From: Diplosphaera chodatii
Lineage: Eukaryota > Chlorophyta > Trebouxiophyceae > Prasiolales > Stichococcaceae
Assembly (NCBI GenBank): GCA_032358165.1
Contig: JAALGY010000008.1
Coordinates: 868,001 to 932,000 of the forward strand
Length of the DNA stretch: 64,000 nt
Reading direction: 5' to 3'
Under the pieces are notes generated by a model. The model saw only the letters and a list, made by a program, of their open reading frames with translations. It did not search any database and had not been told where the DNA came from. A program made the translations under genes and the position numbers. This document shows positions 32,029-44,935 of the stretch, piece after piece (the stretch's first letter is position 1; every line of letters begins with the position of its first letter).

Positions 32029-34978
32029 ATGCTAGACATCAATCTCCTCCGCGAAGGCAAGCTGCATTGCATCAGACGCATATTGCAGACAACTGCTGCA
32101 CATGCACACTCGTTGCTTTTCACATAATTATCACACTGGGTGCGGTGACCCTTGTGCCCTCATGTACCGTCTGCAGAGAAGGGCGGCAACCCAGACGTGG
32201 TGAGGGAGTCGCAACGCAAGCGCTATGCAGATCCCGCTGCGGTTGACAAGGTCATTGCCCTAGACAAGGAGTGGCGCGATGGTGAGCACCCAGTGTGGCT
32301 GCTGATGTCACTGCAGCATTGGCGGCGGCGGCTGTCATGTAGACAATCTCAAGCCTCATGCGCAGACATCGACCTAGGCTTCTGATCTGCTTGCAGCCGA
32401 GTACACAGCTGGAAGCGTAAGGATGCAGTTCAATGCACTCAACAAAGAGATCGGCAAGCTTCGCAAGGTGCAATGCATTGCTGTGTACGCCTGCTTTGCT
32501 GCTGTGGAGGTGCTGCGCTGACCTGAACTGACAGCGAGTTTGCTGCACGTGTGCAGGCGAAGCAGGACACGACAGAGCTACAGGAGAAGTCCAAGTCCAT
32601 GAAGAAGGACATCGAGGCAGCCGTGCAGCGGGTGGATGCGGCGGTGGCGGCGCGCGACACGGCGCTGCTGACCATCGGCAACCTGGTGCACGAGAGCGTG
32701 CCGGTCGACAACGACGAGGCGAGCACCGTGTCATGGAGCAGGCGCACGGAAGCTCCTGTCGCTGCGCATGTCATTCAAGACTGATCCGCAAAGCTCGGCT
32801 GGGTGCTGTGAGGCGGCAAGAGCATGGCGATTGAGATGTGACAGCAATGTGTCGGCTTCAAACAGAAGTTGCCTGTCGTGCAGGACAACAATGTGGTGGT
32901 GAAGACGTGGGGCACGCCGCGGGAGGAGCCGGAGCTGCTGAACCACGTGGACCTGGTCGCCAAGCTGGGCATCGCGGACCTGGAGAAGGGCACCGCCGTC
33001 GCCGGTGCGGACACCGGCACGGCCTCCGTGATGTGGTGTTGTGCGAACAGCCAGTCATACAATTGGTCATGTCTCGTGAGGTCAGCTAGCTGGATGTTCC
33101 TGCAAGCTTTGCTCATCAACCATGCAGAAGCGCAGGGCAGTGCCATGACACCTAACACCCTCCTGTGTTGAGCATCTCAACAGCATCACAGCGCTGTACC
33201 TGGCAATGGTCCATGGTGGCTCTGCCGTCCGGGGGCCTGTGCACCACTGTACCAGTGCACTGCATCAAGTTGATGTGCCTCTGACGCAGGCAGCAGAGGC
33301 TACTTCCTGAAGGGCGCGGGGGTGCTGCTCAACCAGGCGCTCATCACGTACGCGCTCCAGTTTGCATACTCGCGCGGGTCGGTGCCCATCCACACGCCCT
33401 TCTTCATGCGCAAGGAGCGCATGGCGGAGTGCGCGCAGCTGTCCCAGTTTGACGACGAGCTGTACAAGGTCACAGGTGGGTCGTGGCACGGACTTGAATC
33501 TGCTGCGATGCGCTGCAGCATCCAGCTGTTCAAGGCAGTACACCTGTCCACCGACAGCATGCATGCCTCAGCACGTAAGTGAACATACGCTGACTCCTCC
33601 ATAATACACAACACCTTTTCGCCAGGCCTTTTCACAGAACCTGCCCGATGTCTTGTAAGTGTGTTCGTTCTAGGCGAGGGCGAGGACAAGTATTTGATTG
33701 CAACATCAGAGCAGCCGCTGGCAGCGATGCACGCAAAAGACTGGTACGAGAAGGCGCAGCTGCCGCTCAAATACGTGGGCTACTCAACCTGCTTCCGAAA
33801 GGAGGTCGGCTCCCATGGCAGGTGTGCCTAAGCGCATGCAATGGTTATTGTTATCAGCTCTGGAAAGGCATGAGAGAGAAGTTGGCATGTGCAGCAAGCC
33901 ACACCTCTCCATGCAACCTAAGCAGGCCTGCCTCTGGTGCAAGTGCAGGGACACACTGGGCATCTTCAGGATACACCAGTTTGAGAAGGTGGAGCAGTTC
34001 ATCGTGTGCTCCCCGCACGACAACACCTCCTGGCAAATGTTGGACGAGATGGTGCGGCGTCACATTTGGCTTCTGTCTCCCCTTGCACAGTGTAGGGCAC
34101 TGCAACATGACAGCAGGATGCATCACTGTACGGTTTGCCGGTCATGTACAAGTTGCCGTCATGTGAAAGTTGCACCCGTGTGGGCAGGTGGCAAATGCAG
34201 AGGAGTTTTATCAGTCCCTGAGCATCCCATACCGCGTGGTCAACATCGTGTCGGGGGAGCTCAACTCGGCAGCTGCAAAGAAGTATGACCTGGAGGCGTC
34301 CTTTCCCGCGTCGCGCGCCTTCCGGGAGCTGGTCTCCTGCTCCAACTGCACCGACTACCAGGTGACTTTGGGCATGGATCTGGACGAGTGTGTGACATCG
34401 TGCTTCTGCTGCAGTTGTCTTGCCATGTACCGTTGCATGCCTCATCGCACAGCAACCGAAAGGTATAGGCCTGTCATGCCAGCCAGACACCTCGAGCATT
34501 GATGCATAGCACCTGTAGCCCCAAGAACGTGTCAGCTGCGGGAGCACCAATGCCCGATCTAAAAAGCTGCTGGCCCATTCACGTTGCAGTCGAGGAGGTT
34601 GGACGTGCGGCTACGGATGCCGAAGACACCAGAGGGCGAGGCACAGAAGGAGTACGTGCACATGCTCAATGGCACGCTGACAGCCACAGAGCGCACAATG
34701 TGCTGCTTGCTGGAGAATCACCAGACTCCAGAGGGCATCAAGTGAGTAAACCACACGTCGCGGTCCATGAAAGCCCAACCATTGCACAGGACATGCGTGG
34801 CGAAGCTGCACGGCATGTATCACCCTAGGCATACAGAGCAGCATTTCATGCAGTTCCAGATCCACACATATCCTCGGCTGAATGGTACGGTTTCTGTTGC
34901 AGCGTGCCGGAGCCACTGCAGCCCTTCATGGCGGGTCTGAAGTTCATTCCGTGGGCGCCTGGTGCAAAGCAGCATTGA
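32029..34978 (+). CDS. SARS: Seryl-tRNA synthetase, cytosolic type
   Basis: A class II aminoacyl-tRNA synthetase that charges tRNA-Ser. ATG 32029 begins [11 protein letters not shown], the canonical SerRS N-terminus. Next exons encode the coiled-coil tRNA-binding arm ([55 protein letters not shown]). The catalytic core includes [39 protein letters not shown], motif 2 around [17 protein letters not shown] and [12 protein letters not shown], and motif 3 around [21 protein letters not shown]. The C-terminus [21 protein letters not shown] ends at TGA 34976-34978. About 11 exons join in frame. The eukaryote-type ending (PEPLQPF...) and lack of a clear transit peptide suggest the cytosolic enzyme. 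No missing motif was seen. Confidence 0.95.
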
Positions 34979-35423
34979 GGACCACAGCACATGCATGCAG
35001 CAGTGCCAAGGGCAAGCTGAGTGCGGCCATTTTGGATGTGGGAGGCTCGAAACCCTTGCAAGTCGACCGCATGCTGTGTGACACTGCTGTCAATGGTCAA
35101 AGACAAGACAATTTGCAGTTCATGGAAGTGTCCAACGCCAATCTACAGCACATCACAGAACGAGGCTGACATAAAGCAAACTGACCTGAGAAGTGATCTG
35201 ACGTCCAAGCAGATGTGGTCCATTACCAGTGCCTAACCATCACGATGGTCATAAATGCTGGCGCTTGCTGACCGTGTTGCCAAGTGCTGGTGGCCAGTAA
35301 CCATGTTGCTGCATACTGGGGCCAACAATGCCGCCATGATGCAGGCAGCAGCATTGATCATCTACAGTAGCTTTGACGCGGGAAAGCTGCTCCACGGCAC
35401 ATGCAGCATGCTTTAGTTGGCCC
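34979..35423. other. Intergenic region between convergent genes
   Basis: No exon is supported. It holds the 3' ends of the seryl-tRNA synthetase gene and the minus-strand expansin-like gene. Confidence 0.45.
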
Positions 35424-37957
35424 TCATCCTGCAAGAGTTGAGCAGATAGTACTCTGGTATGATGCGACTGCGTGTTGGGTACGTGGCAGCAGCTGCATGG
35501 ATGGTACACAACTTGGCAGGTTCAGCGCACCTAAAGGCTCGGCCGTGGAGCACTGCACCCCCGGCAGCTCCTTGCCCAGACAAGTGGCGTTCTGATATGA
35601 GCACAGCATCTCCCCCGGGATGACGCTCACTTCCTGCACTGCCTCCCCATTGGCACAGAATATGCGCACACGCAGCTCCTGATCAATTGCCTGCGCACAT
35701 CAGCCACCAGTGGGCAAAGCGAATGCTTTACAGAACGCACACAGCAGGAAGCACACAGCAGGAAGCACACAGCAGGAAGCAGAAGTGCATGAACACCCCC
35801 AAGGGCCAGAAACACCCTACCACTGGACCAAGTGGCAGGTCGTGCCCAGGTTCGAAAAAACCGTCGCCGCTTCTATACAATCGCGTCCAGCTGCTTCCTA
35901 AGTACACCTCAACTCTTGAGACGGGTGTCTGCTGCTGAATGATTTGGAGCTTGATGTACCCAAGAGGCTCGCCCTGCAAGGCAATGCCCAGATGCTTCTA
36001 CAGACTGAACGGAGCCTCGCTGGGCGCATCACAGAGGCGCGCATGCATGCAGGCAGGGCATCTACACACCGGATAAAGGATCTTCTGGGCACCGCATGGA
36101 TCAGAAAACTGGTTGTTACATATGCCCGTCACCGGCACAGGCTTGCTGAAGTCTGCATGCACATCAAGGGGTTCAGCAACACTCGAGGCATTCAACAGGT
36201 CAAAGTGCACGCAGCAACACACAGCGTCTGCGTCTGTACCGGCACAGACACTGACAGGCGCACCAAGGAATGACATGATGACGCCATGCTTGCCAACGGG
36301 GCAGGGGACGGCCTGCCACATGGTGTGCTCGTCAGGTCAGTCGATCTCACAGACGACATCAGCGCTCTGGTCAGCAAGCTCAGCTGCCACACCTTGTATT
36401 TGATGGGCCAGTCGCCAAATGCGAGTGTGGGGCCGACGCCTTGGGTGGGATAGGTCAGCTGGTATGGCAGCGCAGCATCTCTGTCGAACCATTCGATAAT
36501 CTGCGTCCGTATAACATGACTCAACTGCACAGAACAGGCATCTTGCACTGTGATGCACCCTCCCTGGATACAAGGTGCCACAGCTTACCAAAGCTGTGAA
36601 GTAGAAGCCGTCCTCGTCCTGCAGACAGAGAAGAGATAGTGACGGACCGCGGGCATTCCTGCACTTGCTTCTTGAGGCACCGGTTTCTAATAGGCCATTC
36701 ACGCACTCTTCGCGACTGCATGCCTGCTGGATCTTGGCGCTCCATGCCCAGGTTTGGTTCACATTTGTGATGTATGGCTTCTTCCCTGGGCCATCGATCC
36801 CAGCACAGAAGGGGTCTGTAACTGTTACGTTGCAGGACTTATAATCCTGTGGCATATACACCCTGCAGCGTAACAGGCCCTTCAGTTTCCCTGCCTTGTG
36901 CATGCTCACTGTCTCTGCAGGGGTGCAGCACACTTGGACTCCAGCATGGATGCATGAGTTCAAGTCAGATCTGAACACGAGAGTGGATCAGGCAGCAAGA
37001 CCTGAGACACATGCTGCATGTTGCCCCCTTCTCGGGAACCGCGAAGAGCTCTGCGCCAACAGCTGTTGCCAAAAACGACGTTTCCATCAGAATTCAATGT
37101 GGTGGGCAGAACGTCAAGTCCATCGACATTGCAACTTGCGTGCTTTTCGGCACCTGGCTATGTGCACGATGCAAAACAGACGCACCAATCGGGACGACCC
37201 CAGCCTCCTTGGTGAAGGGCGGCATATTCTGCGCCCAATTGTGCAAGTGCACATGGAGCATGCTGGTTGAACGTGCTATGACCAGCATTTCTGCAGTGCA
37301 GCAGCCTGCAGCTCACCTGCGAGCAAGCCATGCAGGCCACCGACTCCGGATGGTTGTCGCAATTGTGCGTCCGAGCTGCCCATGTGGTGATGTCATACCA
37401 GGTGCCCCTGTGTCAAGGAGCAGCACTGCTGACAGGGTCCGCTCCGAGGTTCACAGGGGCCCATGAGTGGCCCCTGGTCGCTCAACCCGTTATGCCACAG
37501 CACGTATGAGTACCTGGTGTTGAAGTATGTCTTGGCTTTAAGGAAGCGATTGAGCTCCACCTCAATGATGCCACCTGCAGAGGCATACATGAGCAGGGTA
37601 TCACAGGAGCGGCGGGGTGCATCAACGAGACGGCTTCTGCACACTCAGGGTGTTGAAACTGACCTGTCGCTGAGTTGACGTATCGCAGGCCGTGGTAGCC
37701 CTTCAGATCCGGTGGGATCTTCAGCTCAGGCTCTCCAGCTGGCTTCACCGGCAGGCCTGGCATGCAACACACCATCCACACATCTCGTCAGGTTGCCCTA
37801 GAGACCGGCATTGTCTCGCAACTCACGTGCCGCAAGCATGAGAGAACTCTGCCGTTGCTGGGCCAGATGAGGATGGCACAAACGCACCTGCATCCGCAGC
37901 GGGCATGGCGCATGCTGCCAGCAGCACTGCAGCCAGAACCGCACCGCCACGAGACAT
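35424..37957 (-). CDS. Secreted expansin-like protein (DPBB plus C-terminal beta-sandwich)
   Basis: This is likely a wall-loosening or wall-binding protein outside the cell. ATG 37957 gives a signal peptide (MSRGGAVLAAVLLAACAMPA). Exons then join as IPPDLKGYHGLRYVNSATG|GIIEVELNRFLKAK..., GTWYDITTWAARTHNCDNHP, NMPPFTKEAGVVPIGASVLH, a double-psi beta-barrel-like block AELFAVPEKGATCSMCLR|VYM, NVTVTDPFCAGIDGPGKKPY, and NVNQTWAWSAKIQQACSREE. The domain-linking AVPCPVGKHGVIMSF resembles the RVPC...GGIRF junction of expansins. The CBM63-like part reads GYIKLQIIQQQTPVSRVEVY, SSWTRLYRSGDGFFEP and LRVRIFCANGEAVQEVSVIP. The assignment rests on domain order and these short resemblances, not on strong identity. 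The last exon may end at 35424 unspliced or use a further intron after 'EPL'. Alternative: another secreted DPBB protein. Confidence 0.6.
35737..35778. repeat. Three perfect 14-base tandem repeats
   Basis: The unit gcacacagcaggaa occurs three times back to back, inside an intron of the expansin-like gene. It is a minisatellite with no apparent coding role. Confidence 0.9.
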
Positions 37958-38356
37958 TGCTGCTGACTTGAAACCGCACTACCTAGCGACAAATGCCCGT
38001 CGGTACGCACTCTGATGCCAACTAGGTCTGGTGCATGGGCGAGCTGCTCCCAGAATCAAATGCAGCAGCACTGGCGGGAGATCGGAGCAGCTGGCGTACT
38101 GGCGGGAGCTGAACCCTAGTGACCTTACACAGAGGTCTACGCCTTCCCAGTTCACAGCGTGTTGCTTGCGCACGTCATCGAGTGTCTCTGAGATGCAGGG
38201 CCGCCTGTCTGCGGGGAACACGCTGTTGGCAATGTCTGCTGTCTGCCGGTGAACGAAGTGTGCGTGAACTGCTTCCTCGCACATAGGCAGCCCTGCGGGG
38301 CGTGCCCCGTTGGCTGGTTCAGGGCTCTCGTCTAGGCCACTGCAAGTACTGACAAG
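37958..38356. promoter_or_regulatory. Divergent intergenic between expansin-like and V-ATPase genes
   Basis: A roughly 400-base spacer between two gene starts facing away from each other, so it should carry both promoters and 5' UTRs. No specific box was identified. Confidence 0.5.
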
Positions 38357-41300
38357 ATGGGTGGCTTGGAGGATGTGGAGGGAATCAGGAGCGAGGAGAT
38401 GCAGCTGATTCAGCTGCTGATCCCTGCGGAGCTGTCGCACGACGCCATCGACGCCATTGGCGAGATCGGGCAGTTGCAATTTAAGGACCTGAACGCTGAC
38501 AAGAGCGTCTTCCAGCGCACCTACGCCAACCAGGTCAAGCGCACCGATGAGATGGCACGGAAGCTGCGCTTCTTCCACGACCAGGTCAAGAAGGAGAACC
38601 TTGTCACTGGGTCTCGGCTGAGCGCGGAGCAGGACTATGGCTTTGACGAGCTAGAGGTGAAGCTGGACGAGCTCGAAAAGGAGCTGCAGGAGCTGAACGG
38701 CAACGCTGAGCGGCTGGGCCGCTCGCATGCAGAGCTGCTGGAGCTGCAGCTGGTGCTGGAGATTGCGTCCCAGTTCTTCGACGATGCGCAGCACTCGGCG
38801 TCCTCTGCACAGAGCGAGCGTGTTGACTCGTTTGGAGCGACTGGCGATGACATCGGCGCTCCGCTGCTGCCACCAGAGCCGCTGTCGGAGCCCAAGTCTG
38901 TGCGGCTGGGCTATGTGTCGGGCCTCATCTCCACCGACCGCGTGCTGGCCTTCGAGCGGCTGCTGTTCCGCGCCACCCGCGGCAATATGTACCTGAAGTA
39001 CGCCACCGTGGGCGCAGTGGTGGACCCAGTCACCAACGAGAAGCAGGAGAAGGCGGTATTCGTGGTGTTCTTTGCTGGCGAGCGTGCACGGGTCAAGATC
39101 CTGAAGATCTGTGAGGCGTACAGTGCCAACCGGTACCCCTTCCCGGAGGACCAGGGCCGGCGGCGGGAGATGAACCACGAGGTCAACATGCGCCTGCAGG
39201 AGCTGCACACCACCATCGATGCAGGCCAGCGGCAAAGGGACACTCTGCTGCAAAACATTGCGCTGAACCTCGAGGCCTGGACCATCCAGATCAAGCGGGA
39301 GAAGGCGGTGTACCACACGCTGAACAAGCTGTCGGTGGACGTGACGCGCAAGGTGCTGGTGGGCGAGGCGTGGGTGCCCGCCTCCTCCCGCGTGCGGGTG
39401 CAGGAGGCGGTGCGCCGGGTCTCCGAGGACAGCAACTCCAGCGTGAGCATCATGTGCACGCCCTTGGTGACATACGAGACTCCACCCACATATTTCCGCA
39501 CCGGCAAGATCACCAGCGCTTTCCAGTCGATTGTGGATGCGTATGGCATTGCACGGTACCGGGAGATCAACCCCACCATCTTCACCATCGTCACGTTCCC
39601 ATTCCTGTTCGCCGTCATGTTTGGCGATGTCGGCCACGGCTTCCTGATGCTGCTGCTGACCGTGTACCTGATCCTCAACGAGAAGAAGCTGGCGCTGCGG
39701 CCGCCGGACGACATGTTTGACATGATTTTCGGAGGTGCCCTGACAACCCTGTGACTGTTCAGAATCTGCTTGATTCACTTGCTGCAGTAGAGCAGTCATG
39801 CTGCAGTGATTACTTGACTGTCGACCTACCAAATTTCACGGCTGGCTCACCATGTGAGGCTGAGGGTGTGCCGCTGCAATCGAGTGCTGATCAGATCAGA
39901 ACTCACTTGTGCTGCTGAATCCACTCGAGTCTTGCGTTGTGCATATGAAACGTGTGGCACTGTATACATGCAGGGCGTTACGTTATCTTCTTCATGGCAC
40001 TGTTCTCCCTGTTCACTGGCCTCATCTACAATGAGGCGTTCTCCATCCCGCTGGCCGTGTTTGGCGGCTCGCACTACAAGTGCCCTGGCGACTCCAGTGT
40101 GTCGCTGATCAACATGCGCACAAACGAGGTGCGGCCATGCACCAATGGCCCTGCATGTCCAGGCACAGCTACCCCACAGGCAGTTGTGGCATGCTGAGGG
40201 GATTTATATGGCGTTCAATGCACGCTGCTCTGCTATGCTACAGGAGGCATGCCCAGCGGCTTTCAGCACAGGCTTGAGCATGGCATCGGGGCCATACCCC
40301 TTTGGTGTGGACCCTGTGTGGCACGGATCCCGCTCTGAGCTGCCATATCTGAACTCGGTGAAGATGAAGATGTCCATCCTTCTGGGTGAGCGTCTGCTGA
40401 CACGTGGTCTTGGCTGCCGATGCGGTGACTGTAAGACGGTGTACTGTTGATGCACTGCCAGCCAGACCAAGGGACAGGCACTGCTGATCATGCATGCCCA
40501 CTCTGACTCAGCATACACGTTCTCCGTGCAGGTGTGGCGCAGATGAACCTGGGTATCCTGATGTCATTGTACAATCAGCGCTACTTCAGGGACAGGCTGT
40601 CAACGCTGTGCGAGTTCATCCCTCAGGTACGCAGCAGCAGGCTAGCTGCATATTGCAGCACACGTCTACATGAATGACTTGTCATGACAAGTGACGACAT
40701 CGTACAGTCTGACCAGATCAGCACACACTCTTCCACACGCAGATGATCTTCCTGAACTCGCTGTTCGGGTACCTGTGCTTCCTGATCGTGCTGAAGTGGA
40801 TCACTGGGTCAACCGCCGACCTGTACCACATCATGATCTATATGTTCCTCAACCCACTGGATGTAGACTGCGGCGGAAAGTGCCCCGAGAACATCCTCTT
40901 CACGGGCCAGAAGCTGCTGCAGGTGTGTCATCTCGTCTGCCTTTCTAAGTGACACAAGCTGCACAGGGCCGACCCCCTGGCTGCTGATAGGCAGCTGTCA
41001 CAGATCGACCATGTTGTCCAGCGTGACATGGAGCTTCAGCGTGACACAAAACCACTGTTGTTGCTCATCTGCAGCCGCTCCTGCTGCTTGCCGCTCTAGC
41101 AGCAGTGCCCTGGATGCTGGTCCCCAAGCCGTACGTCCTGCGGAAGCGGCACATGGAGCGGCATCAGCATGACGTGAGTATGCGTGCCTGCTGCCAACCA
41201 CTTGCTCCGATCAGCCCGAGCTGGTGGGTGATATGTCAAAACCGGTAGGTGTTTATGTAGCACAGTCTGCGTTGTTGGCTACAGGGCGTGACGTACGGGC

Positions 41301-42198
41301 GCCTTCGGGAGGACAGTGACACTGAGGCGGGCACCCAGTCCTCAGAGCAGGCCGTCGCCACGAACAGCAGCAGCGATGGTGGCCACGGCGATCATGCTGA
41401 GTTCGACTTCAGCGAGATTGCTGTGCACCAGGTGATGGCGCCTGTAGCATTGTAGGTTGCTGCCCATTTTTGCACCCATGCAACCGCTGTTCCAATCAGC
41501 AGTCGAGATGTTCGCATTCTACTGCAGCAATTTTACTTCTCTGTGATGCACTTTGCAGATGATCCACACGATTGAGTTTGTGCTGGGGGCGGTGTCCAAC
41601 ACAGCAAGCTACCTGCGGTTGTGGGCACTATCGCTGGCACACTCGCAGCTGAGCGCCGTGTTCTATGACCGCGTGCTGGTGACAGGCATCCAGCAGTCGG
41701 TGCAGGGCAACCACTGGGCACTCTTCATTGGTGCGTGCCCTTTCCTTGTGCGGCTGACTGCCTGAAGATGTTGCCGCCTGCAAAGTTACATGCTATGTTG
41801 AGATTGGCATCTGTGCTTAGATTTGCGTGTGCATCTGCTTACTGGACTGTGTGCTCGGTCCGATAACCAGTAATCTGCTGGTGTTTGCAGCATTCTTTGT
41901 CTTCACATGTGCGACGCTGGGCGTGTTGATGGTGATGGAGACGCTGTCAGCCTTCCTGCATGCGCTGCGGCTGCACTGGGTGGAGTTCCAAAGTGAGCCT
42001 TGCCATGCCTCTTCCCCGCATGCCTCTAGATCCTGCATTGTCTGCCACTGTGTATGTGACATCAGACCTGCAATTTGAATCGAGCTGGCTGTTTACTGAC
42101 TTCGTAGCTCATCTTGGTCCGCAGACAAGTTCTACCATGGTGATGGCGTCCCATTCACGCCTTTCGCCTTTGGCATTGTAGACAAGGAGGATTTGTGA
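38357..42198 (+). CDS. VHA-a: V-type H+-ATPase subunit a (100-kDa, V0 sector)
   Basis: This is the membrane stator and proton-channel subunit of the vacuolar ATPase. ATG 38357 begins [20 protein letters not shown], the typical cytosolic N-domain start. One unusually long first exon (38357-39734) encodes the whole N-domain ([57 protein letters not shown]). Later exons give the membrane domain: [73 protein letters not shown], a Ser/Asp-rich cytosolic loop, and [20 protein letters not shown], which contains the conserved arginine needed for proton transfer in the family. The C-terminus is [19 protein letters not shown], with TGA at 42196-42198. The protein is intact, about 820 residues expected. 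Confidence 0.97.
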
Positions 42199-42252
42199 GG
42201 TACAGCGTGCTGTTGTTGTCGGCTGCAGACCCTGGCATGCTGTTGTTGTCTG

Positions 42253-42257
42253 TGTAA
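42253..42257 (+). promoter_or_regulatory. Candidate TGTAA polyadenylation signal of VHA-a
   Basis: A TGTAA motif 55 bases after the V-ATPase subunit a stop, at a typical distance for green-algal 3' ends. Confidence 0.45.
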
Positions 42258-42530
42258 ACCTTTGCAAATCCTCCAGTAAGTATGTACCCCTCTGCGGATG
42301 TGGCAAGGCCTCCCATCATCAGCTTCCAGCTTCATTCTTCCAGCATGACGGTGCAGCTCGCAAGAAGTTGTACGGTAGTTTTCAGGACGCACTCGGGAAT
42401 GACGCTGGCATTCCATCCTGCACTTGCGTATGAGAACGTACAGCACTGTGATAACGGGAAGTCGCAGCCGCTCAGAGCCTTTGCAGCAGGTTTGTGTCGT
42501 GGGCAGCCCAGCGTTTGGTCAAAATCCAAG

Positions 42531-44935
42531 ATGGGGCTGTTTTCAAAGAAGGAGACGCCTGCCAAGCGTGGCGCTGACGAGATGGCGCAGCCTGACGGCA
42601 ACGCAGCCGGTCCATCCAGCGCTCCAGCCGTTTCAAGCCCGCCGGGACCCGCCCCCGGTGGCAACGCCCCCTCGCACAGCGGCACTGTGGTCGATGCGTC
42701 CGAAGAGCCAATCAAAGACATCCTCCTGCAAGTTCCACTGGCAGAGCTGCACAAGGTTGGTGCCGTGTTACTGCTGTGCAGGTCAGTGGGGTAACGGGTC
42801 TTGACTGTGCGAAAGCACCACGGTCATGGCGTGCAGTATTGTTGTCCCTCAAACTGTCAGCAACTGCTGGTGTGTTTGTTTTGCCCAGGTAGAAGGCAAT
42901 GTAGAGTCATTACTTGAGAAGGGGTCGCTGGTTGCATATGGCGTGACGTTCCCCAAAACCGGTGCCAGCATGATGGCGCTGGAGATGAATGAGACGCGGT
43001 GGTGGCTCCGCCCCGACATGGCGACGCTCAAAGTGGGGCTGTGCACGTACATGCTGGACGTGACGCAGCCTGGCACGCAGCAGCCCACCTTCTTCTGCGT
43101 CACGTTTGCTGATGACACGCTGCCGGAGGTATACCTGCCCCACTGCATCATTGCATAGCAGCACAAACACACCCGTCTATTGACACAGCGTTCAGTGCCA
43201 ATATCTGCATGAGCCGAGGCTCCAGCGGCACGGCCCAGAGTGCATGTCCGTCAATTGGCAGAACCCCTGGATCTGCCGTAAAACCAACAACATTTGCACC
43301 TGCATTGTAGGCAGTGGGCACCTTTGAGGGGCTACTGGAGGAGGTGACACAGTACAAGGAGTCAAAGCGGCTGCTCGCCGATCCTTTGGCCGCGTCTGGC
43401 GACATGGCCATCGCCGAGGGGCTGACCTTCACCAACAAGGCTGCCAGCAGCCTGCACTGGGCCAGCGTCAAGGTGGGCAGCTCAACTGCTGACGCTGCAT
43501 GCCAGCGTATGCCATGTCAACCGTGCAGCAGCTTGGGTTACCTCGTGTCGGCCTTGGAAGCCATTGCAAGATGCCAATCATGCACAGGGTAGTTTGCGAT
43601 TCGGCCAGTGCCGCACACGCTACCTCGTTGACCCAGTGTCACACGGAATACTTATTCCGTGTGCAACAGGTGGCGGGTGGTATTCTGATGAGCGCAGATG
43701 CGGTGTCAAAGCGCATGATGGACCACTCCGCCAAGGTGCAGGCCTCCAGCGAGCCTGGCCCGGCGAGGCCGGTGCCCGGCGCCATCAAGGCCTCTGCGAC
43801 GATGACCAGGGCTGGTACGAAGGTCCTGTCAAAAACAGCTGGCAAGGTGGGTTTATGCAGGCCTATTGAACTATGTGGGCGTCAAGTGTGGATGAAAGCA
43901 GCCACGTTGTGATTGCGCGGCAAGGTTTTTATGCCAGGGCCAGCTGTGTACTAAGCAGCGTCACTCTGTCGTCTTGCAGATTGTCAACGCAGTGGCATCC
44001 GTTCCAGTGTATGTTGCTGAGAGGATAGCGGGCAGCGGCAAGCCTGCGGACGAGCTGAAACCACAGTCTGCCACCAAGCAGGTGCTGGGTCCACAGGTCC
44101 ACATTTTAAGGCATGCTCTGCAGCTGCGCATCATGATGGAGGCAATGCAATCTGCAGAAATCCAGATGGGCATCCCGTGCACCTGCAGATCGTGACAGCA
44201 GGAGCAGTGTCGTTCACAATGGTGTACGAGGGGCTGGAACAGGGTGCAAAGATTGTGCTCACAGGTAGCCTTCATCTTCGGCCCCCCTGCCATATGCATG
44301 CATTCTGTAGGCCGACCTCAAAATGCCATGGCTTTGATCAGGTTAGAAAGACCCGCCGTGCTCCTTCTGCAGGTGCTAGGGACTCAGCAGCAGGCGTGGC
44401 CGGTCACAAGTATGGCCCAGACGCCGGTAAAGTCACAGGCGACATGCTGGCTTCAGTGGGGCACACAGCGAACGCCTATACGTCGTACCGCAACATTGCG
44501 GTGAGAGCATGGTGCCTTGACTCCTTTGCCATCTGCTCCCATGTGCAGGTGACCCTTCATGTTCATGACCAAATTGTTTTGCTGGCTGATCTAGGTGCGG
44601 GCCATTGCACGGAAAACGGCCAAGACCACAGCGAAGCGAATGCTCAACAACTACATCGGGAAACGTAAGTCTGCCTCTTATATCCAGATTGCCCCAACCC
44701 GACTGATGTTGATACCAGCATGTGTCACGCGGTCCATTGCGCTGCAGCTACACAGCAGCCGGGCGCCGATCCGCACAAGCAGGCCAAGCTGCTTGTCCAG
44801 CAGCATGCGCAGAGCATGAAAGCTGGCGACGCTGCACAGGCCAGTGGCAGCAGCCAGCACCAGATGATGCTGCAAAGCCACAACTCCCGCAGCAGCCTTG
44901 GAGCTCGGCCAGATGGTGCAAAGGCTCCACAATGA
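42531..44935 (+). CDS. Senescence-domain protein (ERD7/spartin-like)
   Basis: A member of the plant senescence/dehydration-associated (PF06911-type) family, related in its C-terminal domain to animal spartin; plant members associate with membranes and lipid droplets under stress. ATG 42531 gives MGLFSKKETPAKRGADEMAQ, then a Pro/Ser linker. Exons next encode EGNVESLLEKGSLVAYGVTF, MNETRWWLRPDMATLKVG, GTFEGLLEEVTQYKE, the senescence domain (VAGGILMSADAVSKRMMDHS; ASATMTRAGTKVLSKTAGK; VNAVASVPVYVAERIAGSG; VSFTMVYEGLEQGAKIVLT; GARDSAAGVAGHKYGPDAG; NIAVRAIARKTAKTTAKRML), and a hydrophilic Gln/Ser tail ending GARPDGAKAPQ. I chose the last acceptor at CTGCAG|CTACAC because it gives the longer, compositionally consistent tail; an acceptor slightly upstream gives a shorter alternative C-terminus. 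Glycine- and alanine-rich amphipathic stretches fit membrane binding. Confidence 0.85.

Noticed and set aside
37011..37466. Plus-strand 151-codon ORF inside the expansin-like gene
   Set aside because: It reads plausibly in part, but the minus strand gives a phase-consistent exon chain from signal peptide to C-terminal domain with correct splice sites.
38651..39832. 393-codon minus-strand ORF
   Set aside because: It is the antisense shadow of the long first exon of V-ATPase subunit a, which has unambiguous homology.
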